Assembly: GCA_029246705.1 (NCBI GenBank)
Contig: JAQWMQ010000031.1
Span: 1-64,000 of the forward strand
Reading direction: 5' to 3'
DNA: 64,000 nt
DNA from: Phycisphaerales bacterium
GTDB lineage: Bacteria > Planctomycetota > Phycisphaerae > Phycisphaerales > SM1A02
In this document: piece after piece, positions 27,701-34,472 of the stretch
How positions within the stretch are numbered: position 1 is the stretch's first letter
Layout of the letters: each line of letters starts with the position of its first letter
Notes under the pieces: model-generated
Told to the model about the DNA's origin: nothing
Databases searched by the model: none
The model's input: the letters and a program-made list of their open reading frames with translations, nothing else
Program-made: the position numbers and the translations under genes

Positions 27701-28038
27701 TCGGGCGGACGGCAGCGGATCTTTCGAGCGCCTACGGAGAACCGCCCCGGCAGGTCCAGCTGCTGCTGGACCTTGCGGAGCTTCGTCTGGCGGCTTCGGT
27801 GATGGGCATTCGGTCGATCTTGGTCCGCGACGAGGATGTCATCTTCCGCACCCTGGCCCCGAAGGTGCTCGAGCAGGCGATGCATGGCGTCACCGGAACC
27901 GTTCGAGCGGTCGGCTCCCGGGACTCGGCGGGGTTGAGCGAGATCTACTTCAGGCCGCCGGCAAGGATGCTCAAGCCCGGCAACCTCGTTGCGGTGCTGC
28001 GACACCACATCGTCAATGGCGTCTTGACGGCATCCTGA
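24754..28038 (+). CDS. mfd: transcription-repair coupling factor
   Basis: ATP-driven DNA translocase that removes stalled RNA polymerase and recruits UvrA; 1094 residues, near the usual size. ATG at 24754 (MSEPVRFAG) overlaps the preceding stop; an in-frame ATG at 24721 is possible. Order: UvrB-homology module (residues 60-330, GGIIDVNPPGG), RNA-polymerase interaction domain (FEAGDYVVHRDHGIARFLG), helicase domain with Walker A GDVGFGKTEVAIR, DEEQRFGV box and SATPIPRTL. The translocation segment follows (FGLSDLHQLRGRVGR), then the C-terminal UvrA-binding-cover domain. All helicase motifs are intact. It lies in a coupled unit behind the GH10-like and HhH genes. Confidence 0.97.
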   Translation: MSEPVRFAGNAGFDLVDSIAGDPALEPLLNRLDSGGASSARGAAGSSTVLLAAGLARRLDRTVLLVLAHIDDADEAVEELRGFGVDARGFPALEVLPGETSLSLELLSARLSLVGELLEGRAPQVVVAPVSALMQGIPAADRLGTLLRRIRTGDRLELAEFTEWLSGGGYERTDTVEHPGEFAIRGGIIDVNPPGGGQPFRLDLFGDEVEGIFEIDLITQASDRRIEQVELVGAPLESLQTDEATLQFAELFSGDAVAVLAEIAELTEQARGYWERVGDSRGVFGPPAVFKALGERCHAVLDVNQFSPGVMPERATVLPVAVLPGFDEEAPQAFREVVELTEGFRTLLLCENDGESTRTRELLADQASSDDVEIHVAHLHRGFLWEGESPFALVPQHELLHRYSTRRRVVRVKGGREREVFVRFEAGDYVVHRDHGIARFLGLRSMKRKDATGEEEFLSLEFSGGTKIHVPASKIDLVQKYIGAGGAKPRLSTIGGRRWKRQKEQVKEAVRDLAAEMLRVQASREATPGIRYPADTAWQREFEAEFPYEETEDQLTAIESAKRDMCGPRPMDRLVCGDVGFGKTEVAIRAAFKAVEFGKQVAVLVPTTVLAEQHERTFSARFRAYPFRIESLSRFKTFSEARKILEDVADGRVDIVIGTHRILSEDVRFKDLGLVIIDEEQRFGVEHKQRLLRFRSTADVLTLSATPIPRTLHMAMLGLRDISSLTTAPLDRRAIVTEVTPYNEKRIKQAIARELAREGQIFFVHNRVNNIASVAARIQELAPGARVDYGHGQMSPRDLEKVMLRFIRRETDILVSTTIIESGIDIASANTMFINNAQNFGLSDLHQLRGRVGRHKHRAYCYMLLPPDKTINEDGMKRLKAIEDFSMLGAGFKIAMRDLEIRGAGNLLGAEQSGHIATVGYEMYCQLLEQQVSQLRNEIQISGTDTTVELGVVASIPRGWIPSDTRRMEAYRRIGQADSLESLGRTAADLSSAYGEPPRQVQLLLDLAELRLAASVMGIRSILVRDEDVIFRTLAPKVLEQAMHGVTGTVRAVGSRDSAGLSEIYFRPPARMLKPGNLVAVLRHHIVNGVLTAS

Positions 28039-28056
28039 GAGGTTTCGGCTGGGGGG

Positions 28057-28521
28057 TCAGTCCCGAGGGCAGAACTCATGCCGCAGGTATCGGGCGACGT
28101 AATCGAGGATCGATGAGACCTCGGGGATGTCGGGGTTGCGGGTCTGTCCCATCGGTTCGAAGACCATGCCCTCGAAGCGTGCCACGGCATCGCTGAGCTC
28201 GAGGCCGTGCTGGAGTGACAGGCTGAATGCCCGGCAGAAGCCCTGGATGAGCCCCGAGACCACGGTGCCTTCCTTCGAGACCTTCATGAAGATCTCACCG
28301 GGGCTGCCGTCATCGAAAAGGCCGATTGTCAGGTACCCTTCCGTCCCGTTGATCCAGAATTTGTGGGTGATCGACTTCCTGGTGGGCGGAAGGGATGCGC
28401 GACTGAGCGGTGCTGGTGCCATCGTCATCGTTGAGGGGCTCTCCTGGCTGGGTTCCCGAGTGCAGCTGGTCTCCTCGTGGATCGTCTGCTGTCTGGTTTC
28501 ATCGGACATCGGGTCTTCCAT
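28057..28521 (-). CDS. stand-alone C-terminal domain of class II ribonucleotide reductase (NrdJ tail)
   Basis: 154 residues from ATG at 28521 (ATG at 28509 also possible). Residues 1-45 are low-complexity and polar. Residues 45-150 match the C-terminal region of adenosylcobalamin-dependent ribonucleotide reductase: PPTRKSITHKFWINGTEGYL, LFDDGSPGEIFMKVSKEG, LSLQHGLELSDAV and RFEGMVFEPMGQTRNPDIP. The large catalytic subunit is not adjacent. In a few bacteria NrdJ is split in two polypeptides, but here the tail stands alone beside mfd (convergent, 18 bases). It could be the partner of a distant split NrdJ or a separate regulator built from that domain. It contains no CxxC pair. Confidence 0.8.
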   Translation of the reverse strand: MEDPMSDETRQQTIHEETSCTREPSQESPSTMTMAPAPLSRASLPPTRKSITHKFWINGTEGYLTIGLFDDGSPGEIFMKVSKEGTVVSGLIQGFCRAFSLSLQHGLELSDAVARFEGMVFEPMGQTRNPDIPEVSSILDYVARYLRHEFCPRD

Positions 28522-28642
28522 CGCACAGAATTCCGCAGGTCTCTTTGATGACCCCCCTCCGGCTCTCCGGAAGGGGGTTGAAGGTGGTCTTGGATGGGGT
28601 CGGCTTGAAACGCCCGAGCGATCCGGGCGGTCGGTCCTCGAC

Positions 28643-29251
28643 TCAGGCCTCGTCGTCGGTCGGAGCGCTTTCCTCCGACTCGGTCGTCGATTCAGGCGCC
28701 GGGGCTGCCTTCTTGTTGGGCTTCTCGATCAGCTCGCCCTCGTCATCGAACTCCATGTCATCATCGAGTTCCTCGATGGTTCGATCGGGCAGGACCTCGA
28801 TCGTGATCTCGGATCGCAGGTCCTTCTCGAACTGGATCAGGACGGTGTAGTTTCCGACGTGGCGGATGGGCTGGTTCAGACGGACGGCTCGTTCGTCGAC
28901 CTGCATCTCGCCTTCGAGGAGTGCGTCGGAGATGTCCCGCTGGGTGACACTTCCGTACAGCACGCCCTGGTCGTTGCAGGAACGAGTCAGCTTGACTGTG
29001 ATGCTCTCGAGGTTGTCGATGGTCTCGACTCGCTGCGCGCGCAGGGCCTCCAACTGGGCCTTCGCGGTCTTGCGAAGCTCCTTGAGTGCTTCGACCTTCT
29101 CTTCCGTGGGAACTTCAGCGATCCCGAGGGGAAGGAGGTAGTTGCGGGCGTAGCCCGGCTTTACCGACACGACGTCTCCCACGATGCCGAGATGTTCGAT
29201 CGTCTCGTTCAGCAGGAGTTCGACTTTTTTGGTGCTCTCGATGTTGCCCAT
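28643..29251 (-). CDS. rplI: 50S ribosomal protein bL9 with acidic C-terminal extension
   Basis: Binds 23S rRNA at the base of the L1 stalk region. 202 residues; typical bL9 is about 150. The N-terminal domain reads VELLLNETIEHLGIVGDVVS followed by VKPGYARNYLLPLGIA, the family signature. The central helix and the C-domain (VKLTRSCNDQGVLYGSVT) follow. Residues 155-202 are an Asp/Glu-rich tail not found in model bacteria. ATG at 29251 has AAGGA nine bases upstream. Last gene of the rpsF-ssb-rplI order. Confidence 0.96.
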   Translation of the reverse strand: MGNIESTKKVELLLNETIEHLGIVGDVVSVKPGYARNYLLPLGIAEVPTEEKVEALKELRKTAKAQLEALRAQRVETIDNLESITVKLTRSCNDQGVLYGSVTQRDISDALLEGEMQVDERAVRLNQPIRHVGNYTVLIQFEKDLRSEITIEVLPDRTIEELDDDMEFDDEGELIEKPNKKAAPAPESTTESEESAPTDDEA

Positions 29252-29370
29252 GATTCGCTGTCCTTTCCAAGGGGGATCAAGTTAGGGGTCGCCCACTACG
29301 GACGCCCCAGCGATTGGCGGCCGAGCATTGTTGCGTGAACCGCCCGAGGTTTCAAGTCACCAACGCAACA

Positions 29371-29409
29371 GGCCCGTGGGCAGGGAGCTTGCTCCTCGCC
29401 CTACGGGCC
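29371..29409 (-). other. imperfect hairpin between ssb and rplI
   Basis: GGCCCGT (29371-29377) pairs with ACGGGCC (29403-29409), and GGAG pairs with CTCC inside, closing a CTTG loop. It sits in the 239-base gap where rpsR is found in many bacteria. No reading frame for S18 is visible in this gap. It may be a partial terminator, a processing site, or a leader element for rplI. Confidence 0.4.
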
Positions 29410-29490
29410 CGTAGGTGCCGTTTCCCGGGACTATCTGCCACGGGAGGGGTCAATCATTTCAGGCACTGTTCCAAGTCGGTCGACACCGGC

Positions 29491-29955
29491 TCAGAAGGGG
29501 ATCGGATCCTCGCCGTCGGGGGGCGGTCCTTCGGAGCCTCCTGCGGAGCCTCCTGCGGCATTGCCTGCGGGGGCGTAGTTGGACTGGCCACCGCCGCCGC
29601 CGCCGCCACCGCCGCCACCTTCGCCGCGTCCGCCGAGGAACTGGAAGTTCTCGACCACCACGCGGAGCTTCGAGCGGTTGTTGCCGTCCTTGTCCTTCCA
29701 CTGGTCCAGCTTGAGCCGGCCTTCGATCATGACCGGACGTCCCTTGGCCAGGTACTGGGACATGACCTCGGCCTGTCGACCCCACGCTTCGCAGTCGACG
29801 AAGGTGGTTTCCTCGCGCTTCTCGCCATCCTTCGTGTTGTAGGTGCGATTCACCGCGAGGCCGATCGTGGCCACGGCCTGGTTCGAGGGCGTGTGCTTGA
29901 GTTCCGGGTCCCTGGTCAGATTTCCGATCAGCAGGACCTTGTTGAAGTTCGCCAT
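29491..29955 (-). CDS. ssb: single-stranded DNA-binding protein
   Basis: Coats single-stranded DNA during replication and repair. 154 residues. The OB-fold begins MANFNKVLLIGNLTRDPELK and includes VNRTYNTKDGEKREETTFVD with WGRQAEVMSQYLAKGRPVMI. A glycine-only linker of about 15 residues (from a GCC-repeat tract at 29588-29620) joins it to the acidic tip GEDPIPF, the usual docking peptide for partner proteins. It lies between rpsF and rplI as in many bacteria. The linker tract is a likely slippage hotspot. Confidence 0.96.
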   Translation of the reverse strand: MANFNKVLLIGNLTRDPELKHTPSNQAVATIGLAVNRTYNTKDGEKREETTFVDCEAWGRQAEVMSQYLAKGRPVMIEGRLKLDQWKDKDGNNRSKLRVVVENFQFLGGRGEGGGGGGGGGGGQSNYAPAGNAAGGSAGGSEGPPPDGEDPIPF

Positions 29956-30100
29956 AGGAGGACTCCTTCCTTCCGTTCATTTGAGTCTACACAACCCGAC
30001 AGCGCGGGTCGTGAGACCTGACCAGCTACCCTGAAGCTGTGGATGACCTGTCGCTGGCGAGCCGCCTGCAGGGGTCCACGCGCTTCATGCGGCAGGCTGA

Positions 30101-30697
30101 TTACGCCTCTTCCCGCGGGGTTTCGTCGTCGGCGACTTCCGGGGCGGCCTTGACGGCCTCGACGGCCTCATCGGCGGGAGCAGGTGCTTCCGCCACGGCT
30201 GCTGCGGGGGCTGCTGCGGGTGCTGCTGCGGGTGCTGCTGCGGGGGCTTCAGCGGAGGCTTCTGCCTCGGCAGCAGGAGCCGCCTCGGTTCGCTCGATCA
30301 CGGCCTTGGGGGCTTCCGAGTCCTGCGGGGTCTCTCGAAGCTTGATCTCATCGGCGATCTGCGATCGGCCTTCGGATCCTTCGATCACCTCGGCGGGAAC
30401 ATGTTCCGCTCGGGTCACGAGGGAACGGAGCAGCTGCTCCGAGAGGTTCGAGTCACGTTCGATCATGGCGAGCTTGTCGTGTTCGACCTTGAAGTAGGTC
30501 AGGAAGTAGACGCCTCGCTTGTTGCCCTTGATGTCGTAGGCGAGTCGACGCTCCTCCCACTTGGAGAATGCGAGGACTTCGGCCCCGGCTCGATCAAGGA
30601 TCGAGTTCACGTGATCCACGGCGGCCTGCATGTTCGAGACAGCCGATTGGGGGAAGAGGAAGAGGCCTTCATAGATGCTGGTTGGCGTATCAGTCAT
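30101..30697 (-). CDS. rpsF: 30S ribosomal protein bS6 with long Ala/Pro-rich extension
   Basis: Small-subunit protein that pairs with S18 on the central domain of 16S rRNA. 198 residues; typical bS6 is about 100-135. The core is residues 8-105 (YEGLFLFPQSAVSNMQAAVD, WEERRLAYDIKGNKRGVYFL). From about residue 110 the sequence becomes charged and then a repetitive Ala/Pro tract with the unit APAA repeated (bases 30190-30250), ending in an acidic tail. Such tails occur on several ribosomal proteins here (S6, S2, L9). First of the rpsF-ssb-rplI order, 15 bases after pth. Confidence 0.94.
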   Translation of the reverse strand: MTDTPTSIYEGLFLFPQSAVSNMQAAVDHVNSILDRAGAEVLAFSKWEERRLAYDIKGNKRGVYFLTYFKVEHDKLAMIERDSNLSEQLLRSLVTRAEHVPAEVIEGSEGRSQIADEIKLRETPQDSEAPKAVIERTEAAPAAEAEASAEAPAAAPAAAPAAAPAAAVAEAPAPADEAVEAVKAAPEVADDETPREEA

Positions 30698-30712
30698 TTC
30701 GTTTCCAGTCGT

Positions 30713-31336
30713 TCATCGCACTTTCGTGCTGTTCGTGTCCGTGTCATCAGCTTCTTGCGGGGTGTTACGCCGATTGAAGCGGTTCATTGTCGTGGTGATT
30801 CCGTGCTCGACCCAGCAGGCCACGGCCGAGACCGCATCCTCGAGCGCGGGCTCGAGGTCCTCCTGCTGTTCCTGGGTGAATCTGCCGAGCACGTAGTCCT
30901 TCTGGGGAATGCGTCCGGGTGCATCGATCCCGATCCTGCAGCGGGCCCAGGTGGGACCACCGAGTTTCGAGGTGATGTCTCCAAGTCCGTTGTGCCCGCC
31001 TCCGCCGCCGTCTCCCCGCAGCCGGATCATTCCGGTGGAGAGTGCGATGTCGTCGACCAGCACGAGCAGGTCCGTGCCCGGGTCGAGCTTGTAGAAGCGC
31101 ATGGCCTCCGCAATGCTCTGCCCCGAGCGGTTCATGTAGACGGTCGGCTTGAGCAGCAGCACCTTCTCGCCCGCGATCACCGACTCCACCAGGAGACCGG
31201 AGAACTTCGAGCGCGGTATCGACGCCGCGGGGTCGGCGAATCGCCGGGCGAGCCGGTCCACGACCACGAACCCGACATTGTGTCGTGTTCGTTCGTATTC
31301 CGGTCCCGGGTTGCCGAGTCCAACGACGAGCTTCAT
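30713..31336 (-). CDS. pth: peptidyl-tRNA hydrolase
   Basis: Releases peptides from prematurely dropped peptidyl-tRNA. 207 residues. Motifs: VVGLGNPGPEYERTRHNVGF at residues 4-23, which includes the catalytic His; KPTVYMNRSGQSI; the DD pair in LVLVDDIALSTG; and GGGGHNGLGDI. The family consensus around the catalytic Asp (HDDLDLP) is slightly changed to VDDIALS, but the aspartates remain. The gene order glmU-like, prs, ctc, pth is an old one also seen in Bacillus. Confidence 0.96.
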   Translation of the reverse strand: MKLVVGLGNPGPEYERTRHNVGFVVVDRLARRFADPAASIPRSKFSGLLVESVIAGEKVLLLKPTVYMNRSGQSIAEAMRFYKLDPGTDLLVLVDDIALSTGMIRLRGDGGGGGHNGLGDITSKLGGPTWARCRIGIDAPGRIPQKDYVLGRFTQEQQEDLEPALEDAVSAVACWVEHGITTTMNRFNRRNTPQEADDTDTNSTKVR

Positions 31337-31360
31337 GGCTGTTGCCGCTCCAATCCAAGG

Positions 31361-32008
31361 TCAACCTTCTGAACCATCCGGCTTGCCGTCGCCGCCACCT
31401 TCGGCGGTGGGTTCTGCTCCTTCGGCGCCATCCTCGGCTCCCGATTCCTCTTCTTCTTCCTCGGCCTTGAAGACGATGTGGCAGACCACGGTTTCCGGCG
31501 GGGCGACCGCCTTGATTTCGGTGGGGAGCTCGAGCTCGCCGACGTTGAAGGACTCCTCCATCTCGTCCATCTGGACGATGACTTCCTCGGGAATGTCGCG
31601 AACCTTGCAACTCACCTCGAGTTCGGAGAGGTCCTGGTTCAGGACGGCCCCGACCAGGCTCGCGCCCTTCGGGGTTCCCTTGAAGACCAGCTTGACGTTG
31701 ACGGTGACGATCTCGTCGAGATCGACCTTGGTCATGTCGATGTGCACGACGTTGTCGCCGAGCCAGCCGAACTGCAGGTCCTTGACCAGGCAGGTCTCCT
31801 TGCGGCCCTCGATGTCGAGCTCGAAGACGTGTGCGCCCTCGGTGAGATGTCGGATGATCTCGGTCTCGTTGATCGCGATGGAGATCGGGTCCATGCCGTG
31901 TCCGTAGAGCACGGCGGGCAGCTGGCCCGCTGCACGAAGCCTTCGTGCATATCGTGAACCGGTGCGTTCACGGGTCGATGCTGCGAGTGTCGGGGTGTCC
32001 TTGCTCAT
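31361..32008 (-). CDS. rplY: 50S ribosomal protein bL25, TL5/Ctc type
   Basis: Binds 5S rRNA. 215 residues, the two-domain TL5/CTC form: an N-terminal 5S-binding domain (LAASTRERTGSRYARRLRAA, then GQLPAVLYGHG) and a C-terminal beta domain (VNVKLVFKGTPKGAS, ELEVSCKVRDIPEEV). A Glu/Gly-rich tail closes the protein. Positioned between prs and pth. Confidence 0.94.
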   Translation of the reverse strand: MSKDTPTLAASTRERTGSRYARRLRAAGQLPAVLYGHGMDPISIAINETEIIRHLTEGAHVFELDIEGRKETCLVKDLQFGWLGDNVVHIDMTKVDLDEIVTVNVKLVFKGTPKGASLVGAVLNQDLSELEVSCKVRDIPEEVIVQMDEMEESFNVGELELPTEIKAVAPPETVVCHIVFKAEEEEEESGAEDGAEGAEPTAEGGGDGKPDGSEG

Positions 32009-32079
32009 TGATTCAGTTCCTCAAACGTTTCAAGTGATTCGATAGGGGTTTTCAAGACCTTCGTCGACCGGCGCCTTGA

Positions 32080-33063
32080 TCAGCGCTTGGTCCCCACGCC
32101 CGTCCGGAACATGGCGGAGATCGACTGGTCATGGTGAATGCGATGGATCGCCTCGCCGAGCAGTCTCGCCACCGAGAGCTCGTGAAGCTTGTCCTTGATC
32201 TTGGATCGGTCGTCCCGACTCACGATGGTGTCGGTGATCACGACCTTGCTGAGTGGGCTTTCGGCAATTCGGTCGATGGCCATGCCCACGAAGATGCCGT
32301 GGGTGGCGCAGGCGATGACGTCCACCGCACCGCGCTCGATGACGAGTTTCGCGGCCTCGCAGATCGTTCCGGCCGTCGAGATCAGGTCGTCGAACATCAG
32401 GACCGTGCATCCCTTGACCTCGCCGATGAGATTCTTCAGGGTCACGTCATCCGCGCTGCGTCGTCGCTTGTCGATGATCGCCAGGTCGCAACCAAGCAGG
32501 TCCGCGTACATGTTGGCGACCTTCACGTTGCCGACGTCCGGTGACACCACGGCCAGTTGGCCGAAGTCGTCGCGGTGCTCGAGGAAGTACTCGGCGATGA
32601 CCGGTGCGGCGGACAGGTGGTCCACCGGGATGTCGAAGAAGCCCTGGATCTGCGCCGCATGGAGGTCCAGAGAAAGGACCCGGGTCGCTCCCGCGGCAGT
32701 GATGAGGTTTGCAACGAGTTTCGCGGTGATCGGCACCCGGCCCTCGTCCTTGCGGTCCTGCCTGGCGTAGCCGAAGTAGGGGATCACCGCCGTGATGCGA
32801 CGAGCGGATGCCCGGCGCAGGCAGTCGATCCAGATCAGCAGTTCCATCAGGTTCTCGTTCACGGGTCCGCACGTGGACTGGACCACGTAGCAGTCGCGTC
32901 CTCGAACATCCTCGTCGAGCTTCACGATGATCTCGCCGTCAGGGAAGCGCACTGCTCCACCTGCACCCAGGGTGAGATCCAGGTGCTCGCACATCGACTC
33001 GGCGAGTTCCTTGCCGGCTGATCCCGCGAAGATCTTCAGGTTTTCTCCATCACTTACGCTCAT
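32080..33063 (-). CDS. prs: ribose-phosphate pyrophosphokinase
   Basis: Makes PRPP from ribose 5-phosphate and ATP for nucleotide and His/Trp synthesis. 327 residues. It begins LKIFAGSAGKELAESMCEHL. Hallmarks follow: RFPDGEIIVKLDEDVRGRD, DCLRRASARRITAVIPYFGY with ARQDRKDEGR, the metal/ATP segment VLSLDLHAAQIQGFFDIP, the flexible-loop lysine region IIDKRRRSADDV, and the PRPP loop MFDDLISTAGTI (usual form DDMIDTAGT). Start ATG shares one base with the stop of the nucleotidyltransferase gene, so translation is coupled. Confidence 0.96.
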   Translation of the reverse strand: MSVSDGENLKIFAGSAGKELAESMCEHLDLTLGAGGAVRFPDGEIIVKLDEDVRGRDCYVVQSTCGPVNENLMELLIWIDCLRRASARRITAVIPYFGYARQDRKDEGRVPITAKLVANLITAAGATRVLSLDLHAAQIQGFFDIPVDHLSAAPVIAEYFLEHRDDFGQLAVVSPDVGNVKVANMYADLLGCDLAIIDKRRRSADDVTLKNLIGEVKGCTVLMFDDLISTAGTICEAAKLVIERGAVDVIACATHGIFVGMAIDRIAESPLSKVVITDTIVSRDDRSKIKDKLHELSVARLLGEAIHRIHHDQSISAMFRTGVGTKR

Positions 33064-33875
33064 CAGGCTCCTTCCTCGTGGGTGACGCCACGAGCTGCCA
33101 GGATCGCCTCGACCTCGCTCAATTGCTCGAGGGTGTTGATGCTCAGGACATCCTCGGATGGGACCGCGTCAACCACCTCGACTCGAAGTCCGTCCGACTT
33201 CATCAGTTCGAAGACGTCGGTGATGTAGTACTCGCCGCTCGCGTTCTTGTTACCCAGCCGTCCGAGGCGATCGAACAGTGCGTCCGCCCGGAAGATGTAG
33301 TAGCTCGGGTTGACTTCCTTCAGTTCCAGCTGCTCGGGCGTAGCGTCCTTCTGCTCGACGATGCGGTCGAAGCTGCCATCGCTGGATCTCTGGATTCGCC
33401 CGTAGCCACTGGCGTCATCGAGGATCGCGGTCGCGAGGGTCGCGGCGGCGCCGGTCTCCACGTGCCTGCGGTGAAGCTGTTCGAGGGTTTCCCGGCGGAT
33501 CAGTGGACCGTCGCCGCAGAGAACCATGACATCGGTCGTCTCTCGTCGGGCAGCGTCCTCGAAGAACGGTCTCGCCATGTCGATGGCATGCCCGGTGCCC
33601 AGTTGCTCTTCCTGGATCGCGAACCTGAGCCAGTCCGGTTTCGGTTGGAAGGAATCCTCCACCAGCTCGCGGCCGAAGCCGACCACCAGCACGACGGGCG
33701 AGGATTCGATGCCCGGAGCGTGCAATGCGTCGACCACCCAGTGAACCAACGGTCGACCGCAGGCTTCGTGCATCACCTTCGGCAGGTCCGAATGCATGCG
33801 CGTTCCCTTGCCCGCGGCGAGTACCACTGCGGAGAGGGTGCGGGGTGCTGGGGTCTGGTTCTGTTCCGTCGACAT
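33063..33875 (-). CDS. GlmU-like N-terminal nucleotidyltransferase (UDP-GlcNAc pyrophosphorylase type)
   Basis: Transfers UMP (or another NMP) onto a sugar 1-phosphate. 270 residues from ATG at 33875; the open frame reaches a TTG at 33926, which is less likely. The nucleotide-binding signature AVVLAAGKGTRMHSDLPKVM is at the N-terminus, with EEQLGTGHAI, VLCGDGPLI and YGRIQRSSDG as in GlmU. The left-handed beta-helix acetyltransferase half of GlmU is absent. Position upstream of prs matches glmU-prs operons, so acetyltransfer may be done by another protein. Sugar specificity is inferred by position and motifs only. Confidence 0.85.
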   Translation of the reverse strand: MSTEQNQTPAPRTLSAVVLAAGKGTRMHSDLPKVMHEACGRPLVHWVVDALHAPGIESSPVVLVVGFGRELVEDSFQPKPDWLRFAIQEEQLGTGHAIDMARPFFEDAARRETTDVMVLCGDGPLIRRETLEQLHRRHVETGAAATLATAILDDASGYGRIQRSSDGSFDRIVEQKDATPEQLELKEVNPSYYIFRADALFDRLGRLGNKNASGEYYITDVFELMKSDGLRVEVVDAVPSEDVLSINTLEQLSEVEAILAARGVTHEEGA

Positions 33876-33950
33876 CACTCTGGGGTTCTTCGCTTCGTGC
33901 GACGTCGCCTTCGACGTCTTGTTCAATCGTGTCCGACCCGGGAGTCGGAA

Positions 33951-34021
33951 CTGGCCCGCCTAGATTTGAACTAGGACCGGCTGTACCAAAAACAGCTGTG
34001 CTACCATTACACTACGGGCCA
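33951..34021 (-). tRNA. tRNA-Gln (anticodon TTG)
   Basis: Read on the minus strand from 34021: acceptor TGGCCCG pairs with CGGGCCA, the D arm is GTGT..GCAC, the anticodon stem GCTGT/ACAGC encloses the loop TTTTGGT (anticodon TTG), and the T arm is CCTAG-TTCAAAT-CTAGG. The discriminator base is G and no CCA is encoded. Length is 71 bases. A hairpin at 33932-33949 (TCCGAC with GTCGGA) follows the 3' end and may help processing. It lies just ahead of the GlmU-like gene. Confidence 0.95.
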
Positions 34022-34472
34022 TTCGCTCGGTTGAAGCATCACGCGCGAGATGGTCCGAAGAGGATACCGCGCCTGCCGCCTCGGAATGTGGTCCGGGCAC
34101 ATCGAATTGTCGTTCGCGAAGTGGCGTGCTTGCCAGTCAAGCCGGCGCTCGCTTCGACGAACCGCGTGCTTGCGGTCCGTCGCGCACCGATCCGGCCACA
34201 AGGGTCCGTTCGGCGGCTCGAGAGCCGCGGCACTCCCCTGAGGCTGCAGCGCGCGTCAGCCGCTGATTGCGCGCTCCATGCGGCGCCCGGAGTTCACCGG
34301 TCACCGTCGGCCCTTTCACGGGGGGAATGGCGCAGGCTAGCCGATCCTCGGGGACGAGGCAAGATGATGCCGCCACCCGGGTCCAAGCCCGGTCCGGATC
34401 GCGCCCACCCGCGTGCTAAGGCCCCTCGAGCGGGCTTCGCTCCGAATCCACATGTACTCAGGTCAATGGGGC
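34022..34472. other. structured gene-free region between dacB-like gene and tRNA-Gln
   Basis: 451 bases without a credible reading frame. Five hairpins can be read directly: 34213-34228 (GCGGCTC/GAGCCGC), 34248-34275 (AGCGCGC plus TCAG with CTGA plus GCGCGCT), 34346-34359 (CCTCG/CGAGG), 34375-34393 (ACCCGGG/CCCGGT) and 34428-34442 (GAGCG/CGCTC). The hairpin at 34428 may end the dacB-like message. I compared it with the conserved cores of RNase P RNA, tmRNA, SRP RNA and tRNA and found no match. It could be an unannotated RNA, or just GC-rich spacer. Confidence 0.4.

Noticed and set aside
29580-29625. Repeat array (CRISPR-like) in GCC-rich tract
   Set aside because: It is the polyglycine linker of ssb, a simple codon repeat without spacers.
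34022-34472. RNase P RNA, tmRNA or SRP RNA
   Set aside because: The conserved cores (for example GAGGAAAGTCCGGGC of RNase P or the Ala-Ala tag frame of tmRNA) are absent on both strands.
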